DNA of 64,000 nt, from contig CM035354.1 of assembly GCA_020137815.1 (NCBI GenBank), positions 2,061,495-2,125,494 of the forward strand, written 5' to 3'. A model generated the notes under the pieces. It was given only the letters and a program-made list of their open reading frames with translations. It searched no databases and had not been told where the DNA came from. A program made the position numbers and the translations under genes. This document shows, one piece after another, positions 17,479 through 27,465 of the stretch (positions are counted from its first letter, which is position 1; every line of letters starts with the position of its first letter). This DNA comes from Hormiphora californensis. Taxonomy: Eukaryota; Ctenophora; Tentaculata; Cydippida; Pleurobrachiidae.

Positions 17479-17699
17479 CTGGAGTGAATAATTAATAAAT
17501 AACGACCAATCTTATGGACAATTAAAAATGTTAAATGAATATTGGTTAGTTTTAACCGGGCCAGGCTGGATTCGTCAGACCTCTGTCATCTGTGGAAAGG
17601 TATTCGAATGTACTTCTGTTGGTGCCTCCCATTGGGAAGCTATTAGAATAGTGAACTAACCTGATATAGACGATCTCATGAATAAAACGCCATTTACTG
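17479..17699. other. Upstream of LEPROT exon, no exon recognised
   Basis: The first LEPROT coding exon should lie upstream of 17478, but neither this stretch nor 18011-18756 offers a convincing ATG-plus-donor with the required phase. Confidence 0.4.
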
Positions 17700-18003
17700 G
17701 GGGGGGTGACACGTAACACTTTGTAACACTTTGTAACATGTAACGTGCACAAAATATTTTCTGCACATGTTACAAAGTGTTACATGTGTTACAAAGTGTT
17801 ACAAAGTGTTACAAAGTGTTACAAAATGTTGCAAAATGTTACAAAAAATGCCCATTTTGTAACATTTTGTAACACTTTGTAACATTTTGTAACATTTTGT
17901 AACACTTTGTAACACTTTGTAACACTTTGTAACATGTAACGTGCACAAAAAGTTTTCTGCACATGTTACAAAGTGTTACAAAGTGTTACGTGTCACCCCC
18001 CCC
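17700..18003. mobile_element. Palindromic element with poly-G ends and TTTGTAACA internal repeats
   Basis: The left end GGGGGGGTGACACGTAACAC is mirrored at the right as GTGTTACGTGTCACCCCCCC. TTTACTG is duplicated immediately outside both ends (17693-17699 and 18004-18010). The interior is an array of TTTGTAACA/TGTTACAAA words, including GTAACGTGCACAAAA on both arms. It is a MITE-like or foldback element made almost wholly of a 9- to 10-bp repeat in both orientations. Confidence 0.82.
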
Positions 18004-18756
18004 TTTACTGAGCTAGCTATAAACAATTTTAATTTCAATTAATAATTTGACGTGGAGCCTCACAGTGGAGACTGTGCAAATTAATGAGAGAAATTCATCA
18101 TTTGACAACTTTTATGGGTTGATGCGTGTCCCATAAGTGAAATGTGAATCTATCCACTAACAACAAGCCCAATTTGATATCGAAGCGCAGTCGGGATTCG
18201 GGCCAAGGACAGCGGGACGTCAGACGTGCTACCCTGAAACCGGTTTTGCAATGACCTAAGACGTGATCCAATCATTCCCTGAGTCAAATAATATGTCTAA
18301 TCATCCTTTGATCGCCCCTAAGCCCGAGCAGACGAGCTTTTAGATCGAAAAAAGATAAAATCGTACAAAAACAATTCGCCAAAAAAGAATTGGTTCAAGC
18401 CAAGTAATATATATAAGCTCAAGCTCAATTTCAACCGCGCGGCGCGGCACCACGACACAGTGCAACCTGTTCAACAACGCGCCATCCGTTATTTTCATCA
18501 AGTTAAATTAGCTATTAATTAACTGATAATTGATGAGGAGTAGTAGCCATCATCAGAAACCAAGTTAAACGAAAGAAATAAGTTGGTTTAATAAAATAGA
18601 TAAAACAATTACACCACTGAGATCAAAAATAGAAAACAAAAGAGTAAAACTAAATTTAAACTCTTTGAGTCAAACTTTGAGTTTGATTTTGAGATTCGGG
18701 ACGCAACAGGCTGTCAGTTCCTTTGCTCCACCCTCTCTCATCACAATAAAAACAGG

Positions 18757-21210
18757 CTACCAATACCACACATTCAAGGCAACAGAAACACAAAATACCA
18801 CTCTGCTAATCAGTGATCCAGTCACTGAACTGTTTTCAATTTCTCCAGTTCCATTGCCGCTGACATTGTTATTGGTGATTGTGGTGTCTAAAACTTCCAA
18901 GTTTGCAAGCTCTACTTCGTTACCCCCGGCACTAGGACTTTCTGACACGTTTAGGGATGACGTTGTAGCAAGTTTGGGAGTCAGGGTCGGACCCACGTCA
19001 TCAGAAGCTTTCAATTCAACACAGTTCACAATCATATTGTTCCAGCGGGAGTGGGAACTGCAATACTCGAGAACTGAAAAAATTAGTAAGATATTATACT
19101 GTTATTAGTGAGAGCACTGAAAATGAAGAATAGAACTCTGAATTACAAACTTTTTTCCTGACTTCTATATTCTAGTAAAATTTAGAAGTCTAGAAATTTA
19201 TAAATCTAGTAGAATTCTTACTTTTAGTTTTTTCATAGCAAACATATGCAGCCTTCCTTTGCACTCCAAAGAAATCATAAGTTTGTCCATCCATAAAGGG
19301 GACCATTAAACAGTTTGTCCCAGGCTCACAGGGCCCCCTCTGGTGTGGATCCTCAGCACAACTATCCGGCATTGAAAGTAGTGGGTTCTGACACAGGGGA
19401 CAGCCACTGGCAGGGTGAACTGGGAGGGGAAGGGGACGTTTGGAAGTGGGGGGGGGGGGTAGACGATCATGGGACTAATCAGTGATCTAGTATCATGACA
19501 ATTGATAGTTTGCAGGAACCGACCGAATCAGGAAATACTGGTCCCTGATTGGCTGATAACCAGTCACGTGACCTAAATAACGAGTTCTGATTGGTTGTTT
19601 ACTTGTTTCGGTCGGTTCCTGATACTAACCATCTGTGAAGGGCTCTGTGTTTGAGGGTGTTCCGGTGGGTGCAGCACTACTACTGGCTCCAAGGTTCAGG
19701 CCCACGGAGTCCGTCCCTGATTCAGTCGCATCTTCAACTGAAGTGGAAACTTGTCAACTTATTACATAGTAGTACCTACCAATAATGGTAGAGGACCATG
19801 CTTGATCTCTAATTATCTCTAATCCCCCGATTAGCCAATGGCTAATTATCCATTAAAACAAAATGTGGAATGTGTTCTCCCTTTATACCTGGTGACGTTT
19901 TGACCTTGTTAGTATCCGTCACTGCATCACGTGGAGGAGACTGGGTTAGGGCAGGTTTCTCCATGGACAGCCTCACAATATGAGAAGAACACGAGGGATC
20001 AACGTCCTTGTTGCACAGTAAACCTGAGGAGGGCAGGACACGTATTATTGGGTTAAGAGTTTGTGTTTAGGCCTTAGGGAGGGGGCTGAGAATGGAGATG
20101 CCATCTCTGTCCCATCTGCGAGATGGGACAGGGTTTCAGAGTTACCAAAAACTCGATATGAAAGCCCAATTATACCAACAACCAGGACAGTCCATACTAT
20201 GGATAATAATCAATCTATGGACTCCATAGATTGATTATTATTTATCAATTACTGAATACTGTGGTAACCACAAGTTGTGAATACTGTGGTAACCACTGGT
20301 AACCACAAGGCACAAGTTGTGCCAATTATAGTCAACTACATACCCGGAGATCCACAAAAGTTATGTCTGTGGTAACCACTGGTAATACTGTGGTAACCAC
20401 TGGTAACCACAAGGCACAAGTTGTGAATACTGTGGTAACCACTGGTAACCACAAGTTGTGCCAATAGTCAACTACATACCAGGAGATCCACAAAAGTTAT
20501 GTCTAATGCTTTCATCCGTTAGTATCTCCTCCAGGCAGATCTCCTGATCCACACACTCCGTTTGGCATGTTTCTATACTGCCAGTCTGCCAGTCCCCCGT
20601 ATCTTGGTTATAAAGTTGGGGTCCAACCCTCCCCTCAAAGGTGCTACACTTCCAGCAAAGTTCACCTGTAGAAGGGATCGGAGTGGCTTGAGTTAACGAA
20701 ATTTGGTGATTAGAGGGTGGGGATGAATGAGTAACAAATGAATTCAGAACAACTGAAAATTACCCTGTCTGGCGGTGAATCAAAACGGGGTCTGGCGCCA
20801 CCAGACAGAATTATATTGTCTACAGCAGATCCTCCCGCAGGGAGTTAGTTGGCGGGGGGGGGGGGGAACAAACAAACAAACAAACAAACCTACGTGTAAG
20901 CTGTGGGATCGGAACGTTCCTTGATTTGTGGCGAGGTTTCCGTTGATTTCTCTTATGGTTGAAGCCACTAACCAGCACCAGACCTGCCAACAGTGGGGAG
21001 AGGGGGGTTACTGTATGGAGTGGCTAAAGAAACAATATGATGCATGCTGCAAAGTAATTAGAAAATTAATTAAACAAATTAATTAAAGAATATGAGTAAG
21101 TTCAGAAGATCACAATAAATGACAATCTTGTTTCACACACACAATATTAATACAAGAAGTTTAAAAAACACGTGATCATTACCGGTTAAAAGAAGGCAAG
21201 TGATTTTCAT
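18757..21210 (-). CDS. Cysteine-rich, probably GPI-anchored surface protein A, complete, 7 exons
   Basis: Exons: 21210-21183, 20983-20894, 20665-20480, 20023-19889, 19737-19630, 19419-19222, 19073-18757. They total 1062 nt (353 residues), and every intron is phase 1. The protein starts with a signal peptide (MKITCLLLTGLVLVSG). A basic segment and a first cysteine-rich module follow (ELCWKCSTFEGRVG to GLLCNKDVDPSC), then a Ser/Thr/Pro-rich linker. A second module (SGCPLCQNPLLSMPDSC to YVCYEKTK and NNMIVNC) precedes another Ser/Thr-rich stalk. The C-terminal hydrophobic tail SLISRVVFCVSVALNVWYW is typical of a GPI-anchor signal. Both modules start with C-x2-C and resemble a Ly6/three-finger layout without its classic CCxxDxCN ending, so family membership is unproven. 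A paralogue lies upstream on the same strand at 23500-24595. Confidence 0.85.
19513..19621. mobile_element. 109-bp palindromic MITE, copy 3
   Basis: Complete copy with intact ends and central GTCACGTGAC. It lies in intron 5 of the GPI-anchored gene A, so close to the donor that the intron reads GTTAGTAT and then MITE. The flanking 8-mers differ (ATAGTTTG against ATACTAAC), so this insertion may be older or rearranged. Confidence 0.93.
20203..20241. repeat. Perfect 39-bp palindrome with one central base
   Basis: ATAATAATCAATCTATGGA (20203-20221), a single C, then its exact reverse complement (20223-20241). It lies in intron 3 of gene A. Confidence 0.95.
20260..20505. repeat. GTGGTAACCACTGGTAACCAC repeats with a duplicated exon 3 donor
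   Basis: The GGTAACCAC words are reiterated between two copies of a ~40-bp block, at 20331-20370 and about 20465-20505. The block spans the exon 3 end and donor (minus strand AACTTTTGTGGATCTCC then GTATGTAGTTGACTA). The copy at 20331 still has a usable GTATGT donor. Confidence 0.8.
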
Positions 21211-22277
21211 CTTGATTGGGGGGGGGGGGGTTGTCAACTGGTACTATACAGAACTGATACAACAAATCTAAATACACCGCACACAATCACTAATTTTGTG
21301 AGTGTCCGAGTCTCTCTTTCTCTCTCTCTTTCTCTCCTTGGTGTAGTGGCTGAGATCCTGTCTAATTCTTTGTTTAGGAGACTGTAAATTACAATGTAAA
21401 ATCAAAACCGGGGGGTGTGGGAATTAGAGAACAAAAGGTCCCTAATTTGTGACCGCCCTGCTTGAGAGAGAATATGGGCACGTGGTGAAGTACCATGGAA
21501 CAAAGAAAGAAATAGATTTACAATTCTCTCGCTCTCGATATATACTAGCCATCTCCCTAAATCTCTCCGGATCTCCCTCTCGTCTGTCTAAAATAACCCT
21601 TCCCGCCCCCCTACTCTCATAATACAAGTCGTGTATTATCCGCGCGATTTTAACGGCGTGTTAAAATTGTGTCATCCAACGCGACCGTCAAAATCGTGCG
21701 TGAGATTGTTACTTTTAGAATGGGGAGAGAAATTTTAACGGCCGCTGGTGTGTGCGGGTTTAAAATCAAAATTTTAATTTTAATTTTAACTTTGGTGTGT
21801 GGTGACCCCTACACTATCTAACCCTACAGTATACGATATTCGCTGAGTCGCCTGACAAAGTATGAACAATTCAACCTGACACACATTGTGTCTGCGCTAC
21901 GTAAAGTATGAACAATTCAGGCTTTATAACGCCCCTCAGCCGGCCCGTATACAAACTTTCAAGTATATATTTCTGGACAATGCACTGTTTATTGTATTAG
22001 TAATTCCCGTCTAATACTCTATGAATTTATACCGCCCTCCCAGTCTCTACCTAACTCTCTCACTTCCAGGAGCACTACTCGCTAAGAAAGTGACAACGAA
22101 AGACAGTTTAGCACGTGAAATGAGCAACGTGAGGGATGGTACTAAATAGGTTAAACGAGCCCCGTCACACACCAGTGGCTACTAGGGGCTACTATACTAC
22201 GGCATGCTACTCTACTGAACAGTGTGTGACAGGAAACTTAATCAACTGCTGTTCGGAGAGAAGAAGTGCACTATTAT
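21211..22277. other. Upstream region of gene A, no gene seen
   Basis: Contains a poly-G run near 21220 and GTTAAAATT-rich sequence around 21645-21790. No coding exon is recognised; the 5' untranslated leader and promoter of gene A should lie here. Confidence 0.45.
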
Positions 22278-22386
22278 CAGGAACCGACCGAAACAAGTAG
22301 ACAACCAATCAGAACTCGTTATTTAGGTCACGTGACTGGTTATTAGCCAATCAGGGACCAGTATTTCCTGATTCGGTCGGTTCCTG
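22278..22386. mobile_element. 109-bp palindromic MITE, copy 4
   Basis: Complete, with a perfect 8-bp target duplication ACTATTAT on both sides. It lies between the two GPI-anchored paralogues, about 1.1 kb upstream of gene A. The central TCACGTGAC and both CCAAT boxes are intact. Confidence 0.96.
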
Positions 22387-22715
22387 ACTATTATGTTATG
22401 TAGCACTAGCAGGATGCCCGTGCTGAGAGAACTAACTATCCGCCGGAAAGTGATGAGTAAAGGAGCAATTCGTCTAGTCAGTATAATGCCTTCCCTAACT
22501 ATGTAATCTGCATGCTGGACTAAAAAATGCTGAGGGAATTAGTCTATCTGCAATACAAGTGTGCAGTAATAAAACGGATCACACATGTGTGAGTGTTCAG
22601 TGTGTGGAGCTGTCTAGTACAAAAATTAACCAGGTACGACGCGGATGTAATTTCCAAACGGGTTCCAAACAACCTGATTAGACACAAAGAACTCTCTCTC
22701 TCAGCTCCAGCACAT

Positions 22716-22717
<2 letters not shown>

Positions 22718-22771
<54 letters not shown>

Positions 22772-22776
22772 TCTCA
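22718..22776. repeat. (CT)n microsatellite
   Basis: Pure CT run between the paralogues. Confidence 0.95.
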
Positions 22777-23180
22777 GATAGATTATTAATGTAACAAGAA
22801 TAGAACTACCGTATTAATAAATAGCTCTCACTGAGCAGCAGCAGTTCCAATTCAGATTAAACTCAGCATTATACTGAGCAGTGCTGCAGGACAGGAATAA
22901 AACACGCATGGCATTCCGCGTCTGAGCTGCAAGTGCAAGTGAATATATGCATTTTTACTTCTCTCTCGACACTTGTGCTAATTCGGGGAGGTATATAGTT
23001 GAGAATGGAGAGAACTGCTAGATATGCGTTGGATTAAAGAATATTAATTATGATACACAGAACACGTGACTTACAAACACATGTTATATAGAGGACCTGA
23101 TTTAGGGTTAGAACATTCACCTAACTGCAGAATAAATCACCAACTGACAATTATCCTTGATGATGTCATAATGATTATGT

Positions 23181-23281
23181 AATGTCGTAATGATGACATC
23201 ATGTCATCATTACGACATTATGACATTGTAGAGACAATAAACATGACATTGTCATGTTCGTACTTTATTGTCTCTACAACT
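23181..23281. repeat. Two adjacent palindromes downstream of gene B
   Basis: AATGTCGTAATGATGACAT, a single C and the exact mirror fill 23181-23219. Immediately after, TGTAGAGACAATAAA is mirrored as TTTATTGTCTCTACA with a nested AACATGACA/TGTCATGTT inner pair. They lie about 220 bp beyond the stop of gene B and would fold strongly. Confidence 0.9.
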
Positions 23282-23499
23282 TGAACTACGATCTTGGGCC
23301 AGTGGCACTTGGCAGTGGCTATCTGAAGTATGTTAGCCCCCTGGCCCCTGGTTCAAAACGGCCAAAGTCCAATTACAATACCCAAAGAGTCGATAATACT
23401 TCCACTCAACAGTTTAGTTCCAGTTTAGTTCCAAAACGCAACCTAAACAACACCCCTACTAGCACGTGATGCCCATATATGGGCATGTTAAACATCTCC

Positions 23500-24595
23500 C
23501 TACCAGTGAAAAAGTACCAACATCAGTGTCACCCAGAAACACCCAATTTGAAGTCCAACGGCACCACCTGTAGGCTCAGTTGCTACAGCCTTCTCGGTCT
23601 CAACCTTGGGTGCATCGGTCTCAATCTTGGGTACATCGGTCTCAATCTTCGGTTCGGGGACAGGGGTCGGTCCAGTGTCATCAGATTTAAACAATCGGTC
23701 ACAGTCAATGCGTGTATCGCCCCATTTAGAGTCTTTACAGGCACGTATATTACCATCTGAAATTATTTTAAAAATGAAACACGCAGTGATTTTAGCCAAG
23801 CAAATCAAGGTTTTGGTCAAAAGACCTCATCAGTGTTTTATAAAGAAATGAATCAATTCCCGTAATTACATAAAAATGTCGATGGGACATACCTTTTTCC
23901 ACTTTGTAGCACACATAAGCGACCTTCCGTTCAACTCCAAAGAACTCGTATGTGTTGTCGTCCTCGAAGGGGACCATGAGGCAGCTCTCCCCGGGATCAC
24001 AGGGCCCCCTCTGGGTGGGATCCTCAGCACAACTATCCGGCATTGAAAGTAGTGGGTTCTGACACAGGGGACAACCACTGGCAGGGTGCACTGGCAGGGA
24101 AAGGGGGTTGCAACTTGGGGACGGGGCTATAGTGGAAACCACAAATTAGGTAGAATGAAGAGTTGAGGACAATGCTCTAGGACAGGGAAAACCAGGAACC
24201 GACCGAAACAAGTAAACAACCAATCAGAACTCGTTATTTGGTTCACGTGACTGGTTATCAGCCAATCAGGGACCAGTATTTCCTGATTTGGTCGGTTCCT
24301 GGGGAAAATAGTACTTACCGTTTGTTACTGGTGGGGTGGCGGTACTAACACCGGTATAATCTTGTAGTGATGGCCCGGTAAGGAGAGCCAGAACTGAAGA
24401 GTGAAGGGATCGGATTACGAATGTCTGATTGTCGGAATAGTGACATGTTTAAATATATCATGTAGTGACATGACATATTTAAACTGTTCGCACTGACAGT
24501 ACTACTGTTTGTAAAATGTATTTCACAAAATATATCGGTCAGGGCACGACAACAAAGATCGAATAAACTTTACCTGACAGAAGTAGTAGATTCAT
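23500..24595 (-). CDS. Cysteine-rich, probably GPI-anchored surface protein B, complete, 4 exons
   Basis: Exons: 24595-24574, 24393-24319, 24126-23893, 23756-23500. They total 588 nt (195 residues), and all introns are phase 1. It has a signal peptide (MNLLLLSVLALLTGPS) and a short Thr-rich spacer. One cysteine-rich module follows, nearly identical at its start to the second module of gene A (PVHPASGCPLCQNPLLSMPD), then GPCDPGESCLMVPF, YEFFGVERKVAYVCY and ACKDSKWGDTRIDC. A repetitive PKIETD/PKVETE stalk leads to a hydrophobic C-terminal tail (GLQIGCFWVTLMLVLFHW) consistent with GPI attachment. Gene B lacks the first module of gene A. The stalk repeats (IETDVPK, IETDAPK) may vary between alleles. 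The function is unknown; a surface or secreted binding role is inferred from architecture only. Confidence 0.87.
24193..24301. mobile_element. 109-bp palindromic MITE, copy 5
   Basis: Complete, with flanking 8-mers GGGAAAAC and GGGAAAAT (7 of 8 identical). It sits in intron 2 of gene B, 17 bp past the donor. The equivalent intron of gene A carries copy 3 in the opposite orientation. Confidence 0.95.
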
Positions 24596-25328
24596 GTCTC
24601 TCACCCAACTGGTCGAACTTGATCTAAAATGTACTATTCGAACTTAATCTAAAATGTACTAAAAATTGTTATGTTCTAACCCTCCTTTACATTTATTTGT
24701 AAAGCGAAACAGAGTCTAGCTAGGCAACAAAAAAATTGTGAAGCAGTGTATAAATGTCAATGGTAAAAAAGTGTCGAGAGAGTTGGAAACGAAGAACGTG
24801 TGAGAAATGAAAGTTTTATAGAGTTAAAATAGTGTGATGATGACAAGTTATTACACAGAACTGACACTACGGGGGTTTCACATGATGAACTCGACAAATA
24901 TCTAGCCCACCCGCTTCAGAAGCGAAGAGTTGAGTAACCTTATAAGGGTGTAACCCCGGTCTAACAGCAACTGTATAAGTAGAATATAATACTTTCCTGG
25001 AATCATGGGGAGATTTATACATTGTATGGGAGTTATTGGCCAAAATGTGAGACAGATTATGACTATTAATGAATATGAATTATATTCATTAGTAATCGGA
25101 ATCAGAATCACATTATCATTGATATTACCATATTATGATCGTTTGTTAAGTCCACTTAACAAGACGTGATGGTGAGATCATTTGAGTATGCAAATTCATA
25201 GCAAACATTTACAGAAAAGGATAACATGAAAATTATCTCAACTCAGATCATATGTCTAGTTCTGGCCCTTATCTAGAGTTCATTAAAAATAAGTAATAAC
25301 GTTCGACAAAGGATGGACCGACTTTCCG
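24596..25328. other. Upstream of gene B, no gene seen
   Basis: Holds copy 2 of the TTGTTATGTTCTAACCCTCC dispersed repeat (24664-24735), then AT-rich DNA. No exon was recognised. Confidence 0.5.
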
Positions 25329-26098
25329 ATATATAACGGGTGACAACTAAAAATTGTTACTAATTTAAAACAGCTGTAGAATTTTTCCCTTTTGAGATAC
25401 GGCTTCGGGCCAGTGATAGAACGATTTTTCAGACAATTTTGAATCAGGATAACATAACGGCGATGACTAAAACGTTCATTCTCATAGCGATATCGGATCA
25501 TTTCCTCTTGGCCCACCAAAGCATATAGTATGGAGATTTGAAATTTCTATGTTATCAGAAACGACCTTTCCGATAAGATATAATTCTCATAATCGGAAGT
25601 CTGGTTGTCCATGCCACAACCAACATAACTGCCAAGTTTGAAGATTTTGGCTCATTGGGAAATTGGGTTTCCACGGTCATTAATGTTTCGAGAGATGTCG
25701 AAAAGGCGATTTCTCAAATTACCTGTAAACTACGCTTTGTTACAGAAGATTCTGATCAGGAAATTGAGATTTATGAAGTTTGAAGCAACGTTAATTTCGT
25801 TCAAAATTGTCTGAATAATCATTCTATCGCTGCCCCGAAGCTGTATTTCGACTAGAACAGGCGCTAGAGGTGCTAGAAAAACGTGTAGATTTCACGGACT
25901 ATATGCTTTCGTGGGGCAAGAGGAAATGATCGGATATCGCTATGAGAATGATCGTTTTAGTCATCGCCGTACTGTTTTTCTGATTCAAAATTGTCTGAAA
26001 AATCGTTCTATCACTGGCCCGAAGCTGTATCTCCAAAGGGAAAAATTCTACAGCTGTTTTAAATTAGTAACAATTTTTAGTTGTCACCCGTTATATAT
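25329..26098. mobile_element. Foldback element with ~200-bp arms
   Basis: The left end ATATATAACGGGTGACAACT is mirrored at the right as AGTTGTCACCCGTTATATAT. The arms (about 25329-25530 and 25900-26098) are near-identical inverted copies; the spacer of about 360 bp is unrelated. An arm fragment also occurs at 8560-8640. Open frames in the arms are mirror images and carry no known domain. Confidence 0.85.
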
Positions 26099-26784
26099 TG
26101 GGGCGAGGACACGTACGCGTTTTCTAGCGATTGGGAGAACTTGCCACGGGGTGGCCCACCAATTGGCTCCATTGCAACCTATCGTCGCGACGTCGATCTC
26201 ACTCAGGTATTAATGTGGCCAAGCCCACCAATAGGATGGTAATTCTAGCAGTTGTTTTTCCTTAATCTCGCAATATATCTCTTTAGTCAAAAGCCTTCTC
26301 GCTTTTTCGAATCCGATACCTGATAACCTAACGTGTCGACCATCGCTATAGCTCAAAAATAATTATATCCTGATTCTTAACTCCCCCCTCTCTCTCATAC
26401 AACTATCTCTCATACAACCACCAACACCACAAAAGTAGATCATGTGCTGGAAACAAAAAAACAGAAAATTACACATTTCTATAAAGAAGAAAGATTTCCA
26501 GCTCGTGTGTGCAAAACAATACGGAAATTAATGAGTCAGAACAGAGAACCATGGAGTGGAAGTAGCGAAATTAGAGGATGTACAAAAGAAACACAGGCGC
26601 CTCATTTTCCGAAATTAGAGGATGCCGACTTAGATCTAGATTCTAGAGAGTGGGGTATTATAGAGAAATTGATGTACAGTGAGAGAAATCTAAACCTATT
26701 GACTTTTCAGCACTAATCAACAATAGGATGGCCTAATGAAACAGGTATTGCATTGTGGTTGCACAAGGGTTAAAAAAAAAGAAA

Positions 26785-26820
<36 letters not shown>

Positions 26821-27465
26821 AGCTGAAGAGAGATAGAGAGAGAGAGATGAGAAGGTGACTGAGAGAGACAGGAATTGGAACTTAGAAGTGCACGCAATTG
26901 GCGACTCCTCTCTACGTCTCGCCCATGCTCCATCATGCACGCATTTCCGGTATAGCCACCCTGCATCTACGTATCTCGCATCCTGGAACCAGGTTAACTA
27001 CAAACAAGGTGAAGAAGTCAAAAATAATAAAGAGAACTAAAACAACAACACAACCAAAAAGAGACAGGCGAGACAAAAATCGATATTCCTCTCAACAAAA
27101 AAGATCCAGCTGTCAAAACATCGGATTATGGTCCAGGACTGGAGTGGATTAGGTAGCAAATAGAGGAGTACAAAGTTAATCAGGTCTCATTTCACAAAAG
27201 ATCCAGACTAGAGTCATCTAGAGGGGGGAAGAGAATTGAGTAAGTGAGAGAGCAACATGGCATTTCAGCACTTCAAAGGTGGCGTAGGAGAGAAGAGTTT
27301 TTGGTTGCAAGTAGCCAAAAGTACCATGTTTGTGGAAGTGCCTACCGTATCGCATGATGCATGTGCTTCCAAGCTAGGTGGGACATGCCTGTACAGTATC
27401 ATGTACTATAACAAAGACAAGGCTAGGGCCAAGGATTGAAATTATAAAACATGTAATATATGATA
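26099..27465. other. Intergenic, no confident gene
   Basis: Contains a 90-residue open frame at 26444-26716 and a 60-residue one at 27257-27439. Neither has a recognisable motif or clear splice sites, and I do not call them genes. A (GA)n tract lies at 26787-26848. Confidence 0.45.

Noticed and set aside
25283-26213. Two similar 80-100-residue ORFs (QNCLKNRSITGPK)
   Set aside because: They are the inverted arms of a foldback element, with no homologous domain or splice context.
26444-26716. 90-residue ORF
   Set aside because: It has an internal direct repeat (CCGAAATTAGAGGATG), no recognisable motif and no flanking exons; kept as intergenic.
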